Source: Benincasa hispida
Taxonomy: Eukaryota > Streptophyta > Magnoliopsida > Cucurbitales > Cucurbitaceae
DNA: 64,000 bases
Reading direction: 5' to 3'
Assembly: GCF_009727055.1 (NCBI RefSeq)
Contig: NC_052350.1
Span: 28,321,186-28,385,185 of the forward strand
Shown piece by piece: positions 1 through 10,587 of the stretch. The translations under genes were made by a program, and so were the position numbers. The stretch's first letter is position 1, and each line of letters opens with the position of its first letter. Under the pieces are notes generated by a model. That model searched no databases and was not told the DNA's origin. It saw only the letters and a list, made by a program, of their open reading frames with translations.

Positions 1-1715
1 AACATCAACAAATTTAGTAACATAAATGGAATGAATGATTCAATAGCATTAAGAAACCACATGTATAACAATGTGGCATCTAACAGTCAAAAGAAGCACT
101 TGAAATTTCCAGAGGTAAACCTCTCAAGCAATTCTCTAAAAAAGAATTAAGGAAAAATAGTTTCAGCAAACAATTGGCACTCAGTGCCTGGAGTTCTTAA
201 ACTTCCCTAACCCCAAAATTTCTTAGGAACCAATAATACAAGCCAAATATGTATAAGTAACCACCATTGAAAAGAAGACACTCGAGGACATGGTTACGTA
301 TATATCTCTTTCGTACACACACAACCCACTGAGCGTGCACCTCGGTCATACACCCGTCCCCACTAGGTACATATCACTTCATATATACCAACCCTAGCAC
401 ATCACTTTTTTGCTCTAGGGCCCTTGGACATGAACTACCTTCGTGCCGTCAAATACTGTGGAAAGGAAAAGAGATCGCATCCTAATTCATAGTTTTATGT
501 AACAATCACATATGCACGAGTCCCACATGAAATCTTGTAACTAATATCATGCTAAACAGTCTTGACAAACATGCATAATGTCATAATAATGAATCAAACC
601 TAGTACATCATTTTCATGGACTAGATCTCTTGAAAACATGTGCTTAGTAAATCATTCATAAATTTTCATAGTAAATCACATGACATACGTTCATAGTTTC
701 ATGATAAATCGCATATAAACATGTACATCAACATATATCTTATTTTTGCCTAACACTTAAGGCAATTCCAGTAGCAAAGCTACTTACCTTAAAAACAATC
801 CCAAATATATATACCCAAGCAAATCAATCTCCACTTGTACCTTTAAGAAAGCTTGAATCAACTATTGTACGTGAACCAAAATTATGTCCAATTTTTAGGT
901 AAAATTCTCGATCACAAATTTATCCCAAATAGCTCCAAACAAAGGTCCCAATCTATGCAAAATTCAATACTAAGGATTAGAAATCCAATTTCCAACAAGC
1001 AATATAATTCCCATTAGTTTCAAGGTCTTACTTCTTACCAAAAACTTGCCAAATGCTCTTGAATCTTGCTGCACAATGCGCTAACCATCTCCAAAGCTCG
1101 AATCTAAGGTCAAAATACTATGATTAAGCATTAACTCAATGTCAAACTTATCGAGTGCTCAAAGCTAACCAAGAACCCAAAGAAAGCTCACCAATAACTT
1201 GCCAACCGATCAAAATCCCTGCTGGACAGCATGTTGAACCCCCTTTCAAGACTTCAAACCTAACACTCAAAACCCAAAACTCACCAAAATCTTACCCAAA
1301 AACCAACTCCGGCGAACTCACGGCGGCCGCGCTCGGCAACGATGGCGACTGGCAGTGGATGGCGGTGGACGGACGGCTGGCTGACGTCCGCGGCTGGCGC
1401 AGGTAAACGGCGCGCGACACGACGGCAACGATCAACGGCTGGTCGTCGGCTGAGTTGAGACGGTGGTCTGAGCACAATGGCGGCGTGGGAACGGCGGCGG
1501 CGGCGGCTGGTAACCCCGAAGAAGAAGAAGAAAACGAAGGGGGGAGTATGAGTAGATTATTTTAGATTAGGTTATAATACTACGTGCAAATTATTTTCGT
1601 TTAAAAATGAAATAGTAAATACAGTAATAAATAATAAAAAACAATGAAGGTAAAATAGTAAAAATTATAGTAAATATAGTAGCAACTAATTGAGAACTAC
1701 AAAAATAATGAATGT
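1..1715 (-). repeat. Ty3/gypsy-type LTR, distal part, split by a LINE
   Basis: No reading frame of substance. Read on the minus strand, an AT-rich stretch leads into a pyrimidine tract and a GC-rich block (about 1310-1520) of CCG repeats, then a long AT-rich tail with GT-rich segments. Plant gypsy LTRs often look like this. It continues, across the LINE, from 3935-4162, which directly follows a gypsy polyprotein C-terminus on the same strand. That makes an LTR the best reading. The small ORFs over the GC-rich block are composition artefacts. The left end of the LTR is not identifiable. Sure of non-coding, moderately sure of LTR. Confidence 0.45.
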
Positions 1716-3934
1716 TTGTTCCTAGTAGATCGATTTTCGATAATATTTATTGTGTTAGGGGTTTGTGGAGTTATAAGGAGGGCAGAGGGAAGTCGCGTTG
1801 TGTGTTGAAGGTAGACCTTCAGAAGGTGTACGATTCGGTCAATTGAGATTTTATGTTTGGTGTGTTGCTGGCTATAGATATGCCCCTTCAGTTTGTTAGT
1901 TGGGTGAGGGCTTGTGTTACTTTGCCTACGTTCTTTACGATGATTAATGATTCCCTTGAGGGGGTTTTTTCTGGTAGGAAGGGGTTAAGACAGGAGAATC
2001 TGTTGTCTCTTTTTTTATTTGTGATGGTGATGGAGGTCTTATTCAGGTTGTTGAATAAACCTCTTGTGTGGTTTAGGTTCCATGATCGGTATGAGTGTGT
2101 GGGCCTGACTCATTTGCTTTTTGTAGACGATTTGATGATTTTCTGTGTAGCTGAGAGAGATTCTTTGGAGCTTGTGAGGCAGGTCCTGGCGGAGTTTGCA
2201 GGGTTGTCTGGGTTAGTTGCAAATGTTGGGAAGAGTTCCATATTTGTTGCAGGTGTGGAGTTTGGTGAGGCGGAGGAGCTTGTTGCGTTTATGAGATTCT
2301 TTCTTGGTTCACTATCTATTAGGTATCTGGGGTTATCTTTATTGACTGGTCAGTTGAGGGTTGTGGATTGTGTGCCTCTGATACAGAGGATCACAGCTCG
2401 TATTAGAAGCTGGGCGACGCGGTCCCTCTCTTTTGCTGGGAGGTTGCAGCTTGTTAGGTCAGTTTTACAGTCCTTTCAGGTATTTTGGTGTAGCATCTTC
2501 GTGTTGTCTGTGTATGTAACTCATGAGGTTGATCGTCTTTTACGTAGTTATTTATTAAAGAGCAGTGCGGTGAGTCGGGGTGGTGCACGGGTGGGGTGGA
2601 TGAGGTGTGCTTGCCATTGGGAGAGAGGGGTTGGGTGTGAAACATATGGCTTCATGGAACCAAGTTGCTATTATGAAGCTGCTTTGGCTTCTTTTAATTA
2701 AATCAGAATCATTATGGATGGCGTGGGTGGAGGCGTATGTTTTGCATAGGCAATCTTTGTGGGCTGTTCAGTGTGCGGTTGGGAGATCTTGGTGCTTCAA
2801 GGTTATCTTGCGTTGTAGAGATAGATTCAAGCATCTGGTTCATTTGATGGTGGGCGATGGAAGGTCATGTTTTGTTTGGTGGGATCCTTGGTTGCCGGGG
2901 GGTGCGATTATGGATTCATATGGGTCTACGGTGGTTTATGATGCAAGGAGTAGTTTAAAGGTGCGGTTGTCGGAGTTCATGGATGGTGAGGGAGGTTGGA
3001 GGTGGCCTATAGTGTCTTGGGAGTTGCTTGAGATCTGAGGTCTTATTTAGGCAATGGAGCCTAGGGTGAGGGGGAGGATTATTAGGTTTGAGTGTCGGGT
3101 GCTAGTGGTCAGTTTTCTATCGATAGTGCGTGGGAGAGTTTGCGTCCTCGTCGTCCTAGGGTGTCTTGGGCTGGTATTTTGTGGGCGGGGGGGTGGTATT
3201 CCGCGTCACCCCTTTTGTGCGTGGTTAGCGATGAGGGACAGGTTCGGTACATGGGATTGGTTGAGGAGTTAGGATGTAGTGTCAGAGGGGGGGTGTCTTC
3301 TATGTGGGGGAGGTGTGGAGTCGCGGGATCATTTTTTTTTGGAGTGTGGGTTTGGGAGAGAGGTGTGGTCTGGTGTGTTGCGTCAGTTGGGTTCGTCGCA
3401 TCAGGTGGCAGGTTGGGATGTCGAGTTGAGTTGGTTGTTCCAAGTGGGGTCAGGTAAGGGGGTGCATTGTAAGTTGTTCCGTGTATTCTAGTGTGCTTCC
3501 ATCTACTACATCTGACAGGAGCGTAATCGAGGGTTGCATGGAGGTCGACCGAGGTCGGTGTCTGCTCTGTTTCACCTTATGGTCTCTACGGTTCGTGCTC
3601 GAGCTGCTTGCTGGCGGGTTGATCTTCTTGGTCTTATCTAGTGTGTTTACGGATGTTTTTCTTCTTTTTGAACTTGCCATTGCTCTTTGTTTTGTTGTTG
3701 TCCCTAGTTGTAGGGTTTTGGTTTCTTTTCTCTGGCTTTCTCCTTGGTGGTTTGGGGTATTTGCGTTTATGTTTTGGTTATGTTCGGGTATTATCTTGTT
3801 GGCTTTGTTTTGGTATTGTTTCCCTGTCTTTGCTTGCGTTTTGTTGCTTTGATGTCTTGATTTTGGGTTGTGGGATCCTCTTATTGTTGTATAATAATAT
3901 CGCCTATTTTTAAAATTAAAAAAAAAAAAAAAAA
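1716..3934 (+). mobile_element. 5'-truncated L1-type LINE with poly(A) tail
   Basis: The element begins in the middle of the reverse transcriptase, at the conserved 'SIFDNI' region (about 1720-1760), and ends in 17 A residues at 3918-3934. This is the usual structure of a dead-on-arrival LINE: loss of the 5' end and a 3' A tail. Base use is unlike the flanks, with the coding strand rich in G and T and poor in A. It interrupts a minus-strand gypsy LTR whose two halves lie on either side. I could not find a convincing target site duplication: sequence before 1716 and after 3934 shares only short AT-rich matches, so the insertion may have come with a small deletion. Confidence 0.85.
1720..3490 (+). 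pseudogene. LINE ORF2 fragment: reverse transcriptase and zf-RVT
   Basis: Plant L1-type ORF2 acts in target-primed reverse transcription. The frame opens upstream of any ATG with SIFDNI, then LKVDLQK and a stop at the expected 'W' of the D-S-V-x-W motif (about 1845). The longest open stretch (1853-2701, 282 codons) carries GLRQ, the active-site block FVDD (usually FADD, near residue 90), a 'IRYLGL' block and 'SFAGRLQLV'. A second frame (2607-3038) continues with the thumb and connection. Near 3279-3400 is 'CLLCGGGVESRDHFFLECGF', matching the C-terminal zf-RVT domain of plant LINEs. The endonuclease half is absent. Stops and at least three frame changes make it non-functional. Confidence 0.85.
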
Positions 3935-4162
3935 CTTAAGATAGTTATTGCCCCAAACACCTTGTAAATCTCCAAATTATCTTCCAACTTTCCAAAATCT
4001 ATTTTAATCCTAAAATTCAAATCTTCCAAAATTAAAATTGAACCAATTAAAATAATTCAATTATCTAAACACTAACCTAAAAAATTCTAAAATTAAAGGA
4101 AATAAAATTTAATAATTTTAAAAAAAATTATTTTGAATTTAGCTAGAATGGAGATGTTATAT
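3935..4162 (-). repeat. Ty3/gypsy LTR, proximal end (minus)
   Basis: AT-rich non-coding DNA lying immediately beyond the stop of a minus-strand gypsy polyprotein tail. On the minus strand the order is polyprotein stop (4172-4174), 'GGTGGAAGAATATAACA', then this stretch. That is the usual arrangement of a 3' LTR starting just after pol, although the expected TGT start is degraded. The LINE poly(A) abuts its far side, and the LTR resumes at about 1715. Confidence 0.5.
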
Positions 4163-4171
4163 TCTTCCACC

Positions 4172-4342
4172 TTAAAAAACTTTCGTCCTCACAAGTTCTA
4201 ATTCTTGAAGAGCTCTGGATGTTGTAGTTTCCTCGAAGCGATGATTTTGCCATAAAATTTTCACTAGAGTTATCTCCCTGTTGTGCAAAGTCTTCACCTC
4301 CTTTACAAGTATTTGGGTAGGTTTCTCCTCATAACTAAGTTC
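4172..4342 (-). pseudogene. Ty3/gypsy polyprotein C-terminal fragment
   Basis: The minus strand encodes about 56 residues, running from 'LSYEEKPTQILVKEVKTL' through 'NREITLVKILWQNH' to a stop. This is the chromodomain-like C-terminal tail of plant chromovirus gypsy polyproteins, which typically read 'Y.E.P..IL..E.K.LR.R.I..VKVLW.NH..EEATWE'. Here the 'EEATWE' block is degraded to 'EETTTS'. A TGA lies just upstream in frame, and the rest of pol is missing, replaced by unrelated DNA containing a host-gene fragment. Its value is that it orients the flanking LTR as a minus-strand 3' LTR. Confidence 0.75.
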
Positions 4343-4446
4343 TCATTCAACTATAATGAGTCATAGCAAACACGAAAGCAATGAGTATCTCGAATTAAGA
4401 GTTTATAATTGTAGTTCTATTTAAGACATGAAGAACAAGAACCATA
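4343..4446. other. Unassigned AT-rich spacer
   Basis: Short sequence between the gypsy pol tail and the GTF3C3-like fragment. No frame, repeat or signal recognised. The junction that replaced the rest of the gypsy pol gene must lie in or beside it. Confidence 0.4.
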
Positions 4447-4665
4447 TCAACACACATAGTTAATTAGGGGACTATCCAGCATGATTTTATAAGCTTCAAG
4501 ATATTTCCTCGCAGCATCTTGATGATGGCTAATGATGGTAAACTTATGCCCAACAATGATATAAGATGGTGCACAATCTTTGTATTTGGCTTGCATGTTA
4601 TTCAAAAGCTTGCAATGCCTTGAATCTCGATTCATCAAACTAGAATACATGAAAGCCTCAAGATG
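4447..4665 (-). pseudogene. Fragment resembling TFIIIC subunit GTF3C3
   Basis: An 84-codon minus-strand frame (4701-4447) ends in about 70 residues that I recognise as one piece of plant general transcription factor 3C polypeptide 3. That is a tetratricopeptide-repeat subunit of TFIIIC, the factor that recruits RNA polymerase III to tRNA genes. Visible landmarks are RDSRHCKLL, AKYKDCAPSYIIVGH, SHHQDAARKYLEAYKIM and DSPLIN. The family continues after 'PLINLC' for hundreds of residues, but here the frame shifts and stops within a few codons. There is no neighbouring exon and retroelements lie on both sides. It is either a relic of a dead gene or an exon piece carried in by transposition. Identification is from memory. 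Confidence 0.6.
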
Positions 4666-4761
4666 TAGTAATTTGTGGATAAGGAAGGGAAAAAAAAACA
4701 CATAAATATAACGCTCCTATGGAACTACTAATTTATTAGAAGGAAAAGATGTAGACTAAAT

Positions 4762-5991
4762 TGTTGGATCCATATGGCAACTTTAGAAGTGGTGATTAGG
4801 GTTTGATTAAATTTTTTTCTAAAGTGTGCTCAATTTAATCTAATTAGATAATTCTTTTAATCAAATTAACAAAACCCTAATTGAGTTATGTAATAATATA
4901 CTCAATCAATCTCAACCAACAAAATCATACAATTAAAATTAAATGCAAAATAATTAGTAAAGAGTTAGAGAAGAAGACACCGTAATTTTCATAGTGGTTC
5001 AGTCAAACTCGACCTACATCCACTTTTCCAAGCGCCTCATAGGATTTTGATTGAAAAAACTCCTTTGACTCTTTCCACAGATGAGAACCGCTACCTTGCT
5101 CCTTTACGGGTTCAAGACCAAACCTAATTCTTTCCACAGGTTAGGATCAAATCGCTACAATATTTTTTTAAACTTTAGATCACACAAAAAAAAAAAAAAA
5201 ACTCTATAAAAAGAATGGGTATATAAGTTTGAGCTCAAATGCTTTAATCCTCACAATACGATAGAAATTTCCTCAAGAATAAAATGAAAAAAAAGAAAAT
5301 CAGGAGCTTGTAGAGAAAGCAACAATGGTGGTCATTGTGCTAATTCTAAAGATTGTAAAATACGAAAAGTTAAAATAATTTTGAAGAAGATGAATTATAA
5401 AAAGAGAGAAAAGTAGAGCAGAAAGTGGATTTTAATTTGAACCATAGATTGATCAAAAAGTGAAAGGAAAGATGAAGATAAAAAGTTGAGAAGTAAAAAG
5501 AAATAAGAAAATATAAATATTTTTGGAATTTTTATATATNCTTCAAAGGTAACTTTTTATTTTTTATTTTTTATTTTAAATACGAATGACCGTTGGGTCA
5601 CTTATCCATTTTCTTTTTTCTTTTTAAATAACAAAATCAATTTCTCTTAAATAATTATAAAATCATTTTTTTAAAAGGAAAACCAAAATCCATCTCATAC
5701 AATATTAAGGCCCATGTGTTACTCACCCTATAGTTCAAGTGGTACTATCTAATTGGTTCGATTTGATAATTAATTCACTACATCACTATTTCGGATATTT
5801 TTTATTACACTTCTTTTTACTATATCTTTTTCATATGAATTCCGATTTGAGTGATTTCAGAATCGTTATTTCGAGTTCTACGCTATGGATTATTCAAAAT
5901 AATAAAATTATTAGTAAATAAAATTAGGCTTGTTATCATCAAAACATTAATTAATTAATTAATTTGAGATTAAGGGCCGAAAAAGATAACA
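4762..5991 (-). repeat. 3' LTR of SIRE-like copia element (minus)
   Basis: On the minus strand it begins TGTTATC right after a purine-rich 'aaaaaatagagattg' tract and contains the 'TTTTGATGATAACAAGCC' block typical of SIRE/Maximus copia LTR starts. It ends in CCAACA at 4762. The plus-strand text near 4990-5160 holds the 'gtggttcagtcaaactcgac' type block common in plant copia LTRs. About 1230 bp. One undetermined base (N) lies at 5540. It belongs to the copia remnant running to 10289. Confidence 0.7.
5540..5540. other. Single undetermined base
   Basis: One N inside the copia LTR, next to a TA-rich and T-rich stretch. A small unresolved base call or minimal gap. Confidence 0.95.
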
Positions 5992-6362
5992 ATCTCTATT
6001 TTTTATGGTGACAAACCATAGAAGAAAAATAACTTGAAATGCACATAATCATAACAAAACATGTGCTCAATAAGTAATTTCAATTTCAAATATACATATC
6101 ACCACAAAGATCATGCTTGAAATTCATTCGAAATAATTAACTTCTCCCCTTGAATTAATTCTCTCCCTAGAAAATATATTCAAAAGATACAATTATGCAA
6201 TACATTCATAAAATATTTTTCTTATACTTCTCCCCTTTTGGAATCATAGAAAAGAATAATAAGCATATAATAGCTCTCTAAAGATATGAATATTTCCCCC
6301 CTCCCTAAAGATATTATAATAAGCATATAATAAACATATAATTGATGATTAGAGCTCATAGA
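5992..6362 (-). other. Copia 3' tail between pol and LTR
   Basis: Non-coding spacer following RNase H on the minus strand. It includes 'gattccaaaaggggagaagt', the 'AAAGGGGGAG'-like purine stretch characteristic of SIRE-type elements, and ends in the polypurine tract before the LTR start at 5991. No frame longer than about 80 codons and none with recognisable content. Confidence 0.55.
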
Positions 6363-7315
6363 TTCATGAGTAATATTACCATTTTGCACATGTTCTCTAA
6401 TAAAATGAGGTCTAATATCAATATGCTTAGTCTTAGAACGATGTATAGGATTTTTAGTCAAATTAATAACATTAATATTATCACAAAATATGGGTACATT
6501 ATCAAACTTTAATCCAAAATCACAAAGAGTTTATTTCATCCAAAGAATTTGCGCACAACAACTAGCAACCACAATATATTTCACTTTGGTAGTGGATAAA
6601 GCAATCAAATTTTGCTTTTTACTAAACCAAGATACTGAGGAACTACCGAGAAATTGGTAAGTCTTACTAATACTCTCATGATCAAGTAAACTACCAACAA
6701 AATCCGTGTCGGAATATCCTACCAAATTAAATTCAACATTTCTAGGATACCACAAGCTTACATCAATAGTTCCAAGCAAATATTTATATATTCTTTTAAC
6801 GGCATGCAAATGTGATTCCTTAAGACAAAATTGAAATCTAGCATATAAACATACACTAAACACGATATCGGGTCTAATAGAGTTCAAATAAAGTAAAGAA
6901 CCGACCATACCTCAATAAGTCTTTATGTCCACACATTTACCTTTTTCATTTTTGTCAAGCTTGGTGGTGGTGCTCATAGGAGCTTTTGCAAATTTACCTT
7001 CATTGAATTTGAACCTCTTGAAAAAATCTCGTGTACTTTTCTTGACTTATGAAGATGTCATCCTTGAGTTGTTTGATTTGGAGTCCAAGGAAGAAACTAA
7101 GTTCTCCTATCATACTCATCTCAAACTTACTATGCATACACTTAGAGAATTCTTCACACAAAGATGGTTAGTAGAACCAAATATAATATCATCCATATAT
7201 ATTTGCACTATAATCATATCATTATCATTAACCTTAATAAAGAGAGTAGTATCAATTTTTTCTATTTAAAACCATTTAAAGTAAAAAGTTGCTAAGGCTA
7301 TCATACTAGCATGTC
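6363..7315 (-). pseudogene. Copia reverse transcriptase (C-part) and RNase H
   Basis: Pol fragment of the SIRE-like element, responsible for copying the element RNA to DNA. On the minus strand the RT palm block 'QIYMDDIIFG' is intact near 7190, followed by 'ELSFFLGLQIKQLKDDIF' and 'KAPMSTTTKLDK' with frameshifts. The best open frame (6908-6531) has 'MVGSLLYL', 'RPDIVFSVCL', 'GYSDTDF' and 'SWFSKKQN'. RNase H ends near 6370 with 'NVPIFCDN', 'NPIHRSKTKHID' and 'HVQNGNI'. The RNase H glutamate region normally reading AEAEY is 'TKVKY' here, so a catalytic acidic residue appears lost. Several frame breaks occur; it is inactive. Confidence 0.85.
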
Positions 7316-7320
7316 CTAGT
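7316..7320 (+). repeat. Target site duplication CTAGT (left)
   Basis: Five bases preceding the TG of the solo LTR, repeated exactly after its terminal CA at 9292-9296. Removing the LTR and one copy restores a continuous copia coding motif on the minus strand (W-H-R-R-L followed by G-H-A-S-M), independent proof of the boundary. Confidence 0.92.
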
Positions 7321-9291
7321 TGTTGGATTTTATGTCCTAAAACTCGTAGTTTGTAAATTAATAAACATATTCTGTTTTGTTTTTCGATAAAATTGTTATT
7401 GAAATTGTAATCTTGAATCCAATAAACAAAGGTCCTGGGCTATTTAATGTAGTTTGAACTTTATGTAGTGACATAAAGGTGGATCAAGTTCAAATATATA
7501 GCCAAAATGGTCTATATTATATGAATAAGGTTGGGTGCCTTATTCTGGGGACACTATGGATGCGGCCTACTTTGTAGTTAGTACAAACGATGTGATCCTG
7601 AATCGTTCATATAGAGATATGTGAGTAGGGGCATCCTATGCAATGAGTTTGCATAAGACTGAACCATGAAATAGTCACTTTTTACGTTCTAAATGCCGTT
7701 TTATGTATAAAACTGACTATTTCGTTAATTGATGACCTAGGTAACTTAATCTTAATCCTGAGCTACTTTGAACTCCTGTTCACTCGAAATTATCCTTAGA
7801 TCTGCATAGGCGAGGGCAGCTTATTATCGTTGGCCCATAAGCTTCCTATTTCAGGGGTAAGATCAGGTGGATAGCTGGGAACATAGGGTGCAAGACGGAA
7901 TTCACTCTTACCCGTTATAGGGATAGTCGATAGGTTGTTCCTTTAGTACTGAATCCAGGTCTTAAACAAGGGGCCCCACCCTCTCCTTAGCCCGAAAAGG
8001 GTTCGGTTAATAGGTTGGACTTAAAACCAATTGTTCATTAGAGGATCAGTGGAACTTAAGGAATAAGAAGTAGTCTCAAGGGTAAAACGGTTTTTATGAC
8101 CCAGCCGAGATTACGAACAACCTGTGAAGGATTAGCTTACTAATCATGGTTATATCATATAGACACACATATATCTATAGTGAGGGGAGTGCAACTACGG
8201 AACTATAGTGGAATGACCAGTGAGTTAACGAATGTTGATTAGCTCCATCTAAAGAGTTTAGCCAGCTAATCTCAAATCGTTGGAGCTTATGATCTATAAG
8301 TCCATTAGGTTTCCCTACTAGTTCATATGGAATAAACTTAGAACAATATGATAGAATGATTCGAATTGTTCGAATTAGGTGAAAAGAGAGAAACCGACAA
8401 GTATATGTGATATGGTGGTCGGGTTTTTCAGTTTAGAGATACAACTTTAATATTTAAATGTGATTTAAATCTCAAGAATATGAATACGTTCATATTTGGA
8501 AGCTCGAAAATAATGGAAATGGTCATAGATGTAAAAAGTCAAAGAGTTGACTTGTGACTTTGAAAAGTCAAACTTTGACCAACCTTATATTCAAATGTGA
8601 TTTGAATTTCGAGAAAATGAATGCGTATTCATGCTCGGGAGGTCAAAATTAGTCAATACGGAAAAAATCATAAAAAGTCAAAATGTTGACTTTTAGGTCA
8701 AAGTTTGACTTTGACAAAATGACTATTTTTCCTTTTGACTAAAGTTAGTGGGAAAATCCAAACATTTGTTGGATAATTCCACTAACAAAATAGTGGGTTA
8801 GATGTTGGCTTATAGTGGAGACATTAAGCCCACTTAGATAGTGGATTTTAGGTGTTGGGTTTTTATGAATTGATTTCATGCAATTTTTGCATGGCTCTTT
8901 GGGCTTTGAATTTTGATTAAAAACTTTTGCCATTTTTTCAAAATTGTTTTCTAAATTTGGCTGGAAAAATCACTATTTTTTTGGTGAAAAAAAAAGAAAA
9001 CCCATACCCAACCCAAAATCTATCTTTTATTTCCAACTCTTTCTCTCTCTCGGGTTCTTCATACATCGGGTCTCACAATCTGATTCTGACACCAGAGGAT
9101 AGTAGTTCAGCTCTAGTGGTGGTCCGGGAGAGTTCAGGTCGAGATTCAACAAGGAAAAACGGTTTTCGGGAGCTTCAAAGGTAATATTAATTTACTGTTT
9201 TCCTTCGTTTGCATGGTTATTTCCTTTTAATTAAAAGCAATTAGAGTGTAATTAAATCCTTATTCTGCTGCGTATGTCTCGTGTTCCATCA
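7321..9291 (+). repeat. Solo LTR of the Copia-TGTTGG family
   Basis: A 1971-bp LTR beginning TGTTGGATTTTATGTCC and ending CGTGTTCCATCA. It matches the 3' LTR of the copia element at 56570-58277 and its partial 5' LTR ending at 34345. It stands alone and is flanked by perfect 5-bp direct repeats CTAGT (7316-7320 and 9292-9296), the usual target duplication. The body includes repeated 'gttgac' and 'gtcaaa' blocks (about 8535-8720). Solo LTRs arise by recombination between the two LTRs of a full copy. Confidence 0.92.
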
Positions 9292-9296
9292 CTAGT
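9292..9296 (+). repeat. Target site duplication CTAGT (right)
   Basis: Right-hand copy of the 5-bp duplication made when the LTR element inserted into the SIRE-like copia sequence. Confidence 0.92.
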
Positions 9297-9700
9297 CTTC
9301 TATGCCATAACCAAGAATTATCATGCAACACAGAAAGACATTTATCAATAATAGGGCAATCATTCAAATCAAGAGTGTACACATTTTCATCCCTATTTCC
9401 AACAAACAAGATTTTTCTATCACTGGCATTTTCAATTATGCAATTCTTTTTATCAAATACAACTTTAAATTCTTTATCACACAATTTGCTAATACTAAGA
9501 AAATTATGCTTTAAACCACCAACTAACAGTACATTTTCAATTAAAATGGAAGATTCATTACCTATATTACCCTTGTCGATAATTTTACCTTTCTTGTTGT
9601 CACTAAAGGTTATCATGCCTCCATCCTTTTTGGAGAAAGAAATAAATTTGCATTTGTCTCCCGTCATATGCATTGAGCAACCACTATCCAAGTAGCCATC
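9297..9700 (-). pseudogene. Copia protease and GAG-pre-integrase region
   Basis: The minus-strand frame starting at 9691 reads 'MDSGCSMHMTGD', the aspartic protease active site (D-S-G) followed by the H-M-T-G-D block usual in SIRE-type copia elements. It then runs through 'SILIENVLLVGGLKHNFLSISKLCD' and 'VYTLDLND' to 'WLWHRRL', the start of the GAG-pre-integrase domain. The frame is open for about 130 codons, so decay here is mild. The next residues of the motif lie on the far side of the solo LTR. Integrase proper is missing. Confidence 0.85.
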
Positions 9701-10289
9701 TATTTTTCATAGAGGCTTTCAAACAAACATACAAACAAAAAGTTTAAGTTTGATTCTTTGATACCCATACTTGTTTGGGTCCAAGAGTGTTAGCATTTAC
9801 AAACTTAGGGATCCATTTTATTTTTGAATAACTTTATGTCCATACTTGCCACAAGAAAAACAAACAACATTATGCAAGGATTTATTTATTGATGCACTTT
9901 ACTCTTCTTGGAGAAATTCTTTCTTGGAGCATTGTAAAACTTTGCTCTTTGAGAAAAAAATTCTTCTTGAAGAGGTAGAGTGAACATACTTCAATTTAAA
10001 GCATTTAGGTCTAATATGACCTTTAACACCACAATTATGAAATATAGGCACGAAACTAGATTTAGCATTATTAGACACAACATTAGGCATATTAGGCACA
10101 ATAGAAGATTCTTTAACAAATATAGTTTTAGAACTTGAAGGAGTAGAACATTCATCAATATAGTCTAAACCTCTCTTATCACCAACATGCTTGTCTACTT
10201 CAATTATTTTGTTCAATCTTTGAGCACCTATTGTCAACTTTTTAATAGACTCTTTAGCTTTATCAAGAACTTTGATAGCACTAGAAACG
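9701..10289 (-). pseudogene. Copia gag fragment with degenerate zinc knuckle
   Basis: The minus strand encodes a SIRE-type gag C-part: 'AIKVLDKAKESIKKL', 'TIGAQRLNKIIEV', 'GDKRGLDYIDE', then a zinc knuckle and a basic tail. The knuckle reads 'FHNCGVKGHIRPKC', so the first cysteine of the C-x2-C-x4-H-x4-C motif is a histidine or displaced, and RNA binding would be impaired. The best open part is 10237-9899 (112 codons). The coding sequence extends unbroken to 10289, where an Athila-like LTR abuts it. Confidence 0.75.
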
Positions 10290-10480
10290 TGTTATTTTCC
10301 TCTACTTAACTCGGGGTTGTTAAGATATTTAATATGTTTAATTTGATTTTTTTTGTAGGACTCTAGTGTACAAGCATTCAAATGAAGCGTTTGGGACAAA
10401 AAGACGTTAAGATGGCCAAAATAGGAGCCAATTTGAACAAATGAAGAAAGAAGACCAACACATTGAAGTTCTCTACCTCC

Positions 10481-10496
10481 GAGCGTTGCAACGCTC
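10481..10496. repeat. 16-bp perfect palindrome in LTR U3
   Basis: Core AGCGTTGCAACGCT with flanking G/C. A second palindrome with the same core lies at 10588-10603. Symmetric paired sites about 107 bp apart upstream of a TATA box suggest binding by a dimeric factor or hairpin formation. The function is inferred. Confidence 0.7.
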
Positions 10497-10587
10497 CGAA
10501 GATGGAACAACGCTATCGTCACAACGCAAGTGCAACATTCATCTCCAATGCTGTAAGGTAGAATGGTAGTGTTACAATGCTCAATGC

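Larger units (their letters stand above)
5992..10289 (-). mobile_element. SIRE-like Ty1/copia remnant, internal region (minus)
   Basis: Reading from 10289 downwards the order is gag, protease/GAG-pre-integrase, reverse transcriptase C-part, RNase H, tail and 3' LTR, as in copia SIRE elements. A solo LTR (7321-9291) sits in the middle. An earlier internal deletion removed the integrase and the N-terminal half of RT. An Athila-like gypsy element truncates gag at 10290, so the 5' LTR and start of gag are not in view. Confidence 0.8.

Noticed and set aside
1155..1477. Three ORFs on both strands over the CCG-rich block
   Set aside because: Dense overlapping frames in a GC-rich LTR segment with no recognisable protein. 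They are explained by low stop-codon frequency.
3481..3913. Leu/Phe-rich ORFs suggesting membrane proteins
   Set aside because: They lie in the T/G-rich 3' end of a LINE just before its poly(A) and have no conserved motif. Hydrophobicity follows from T-rich codons.
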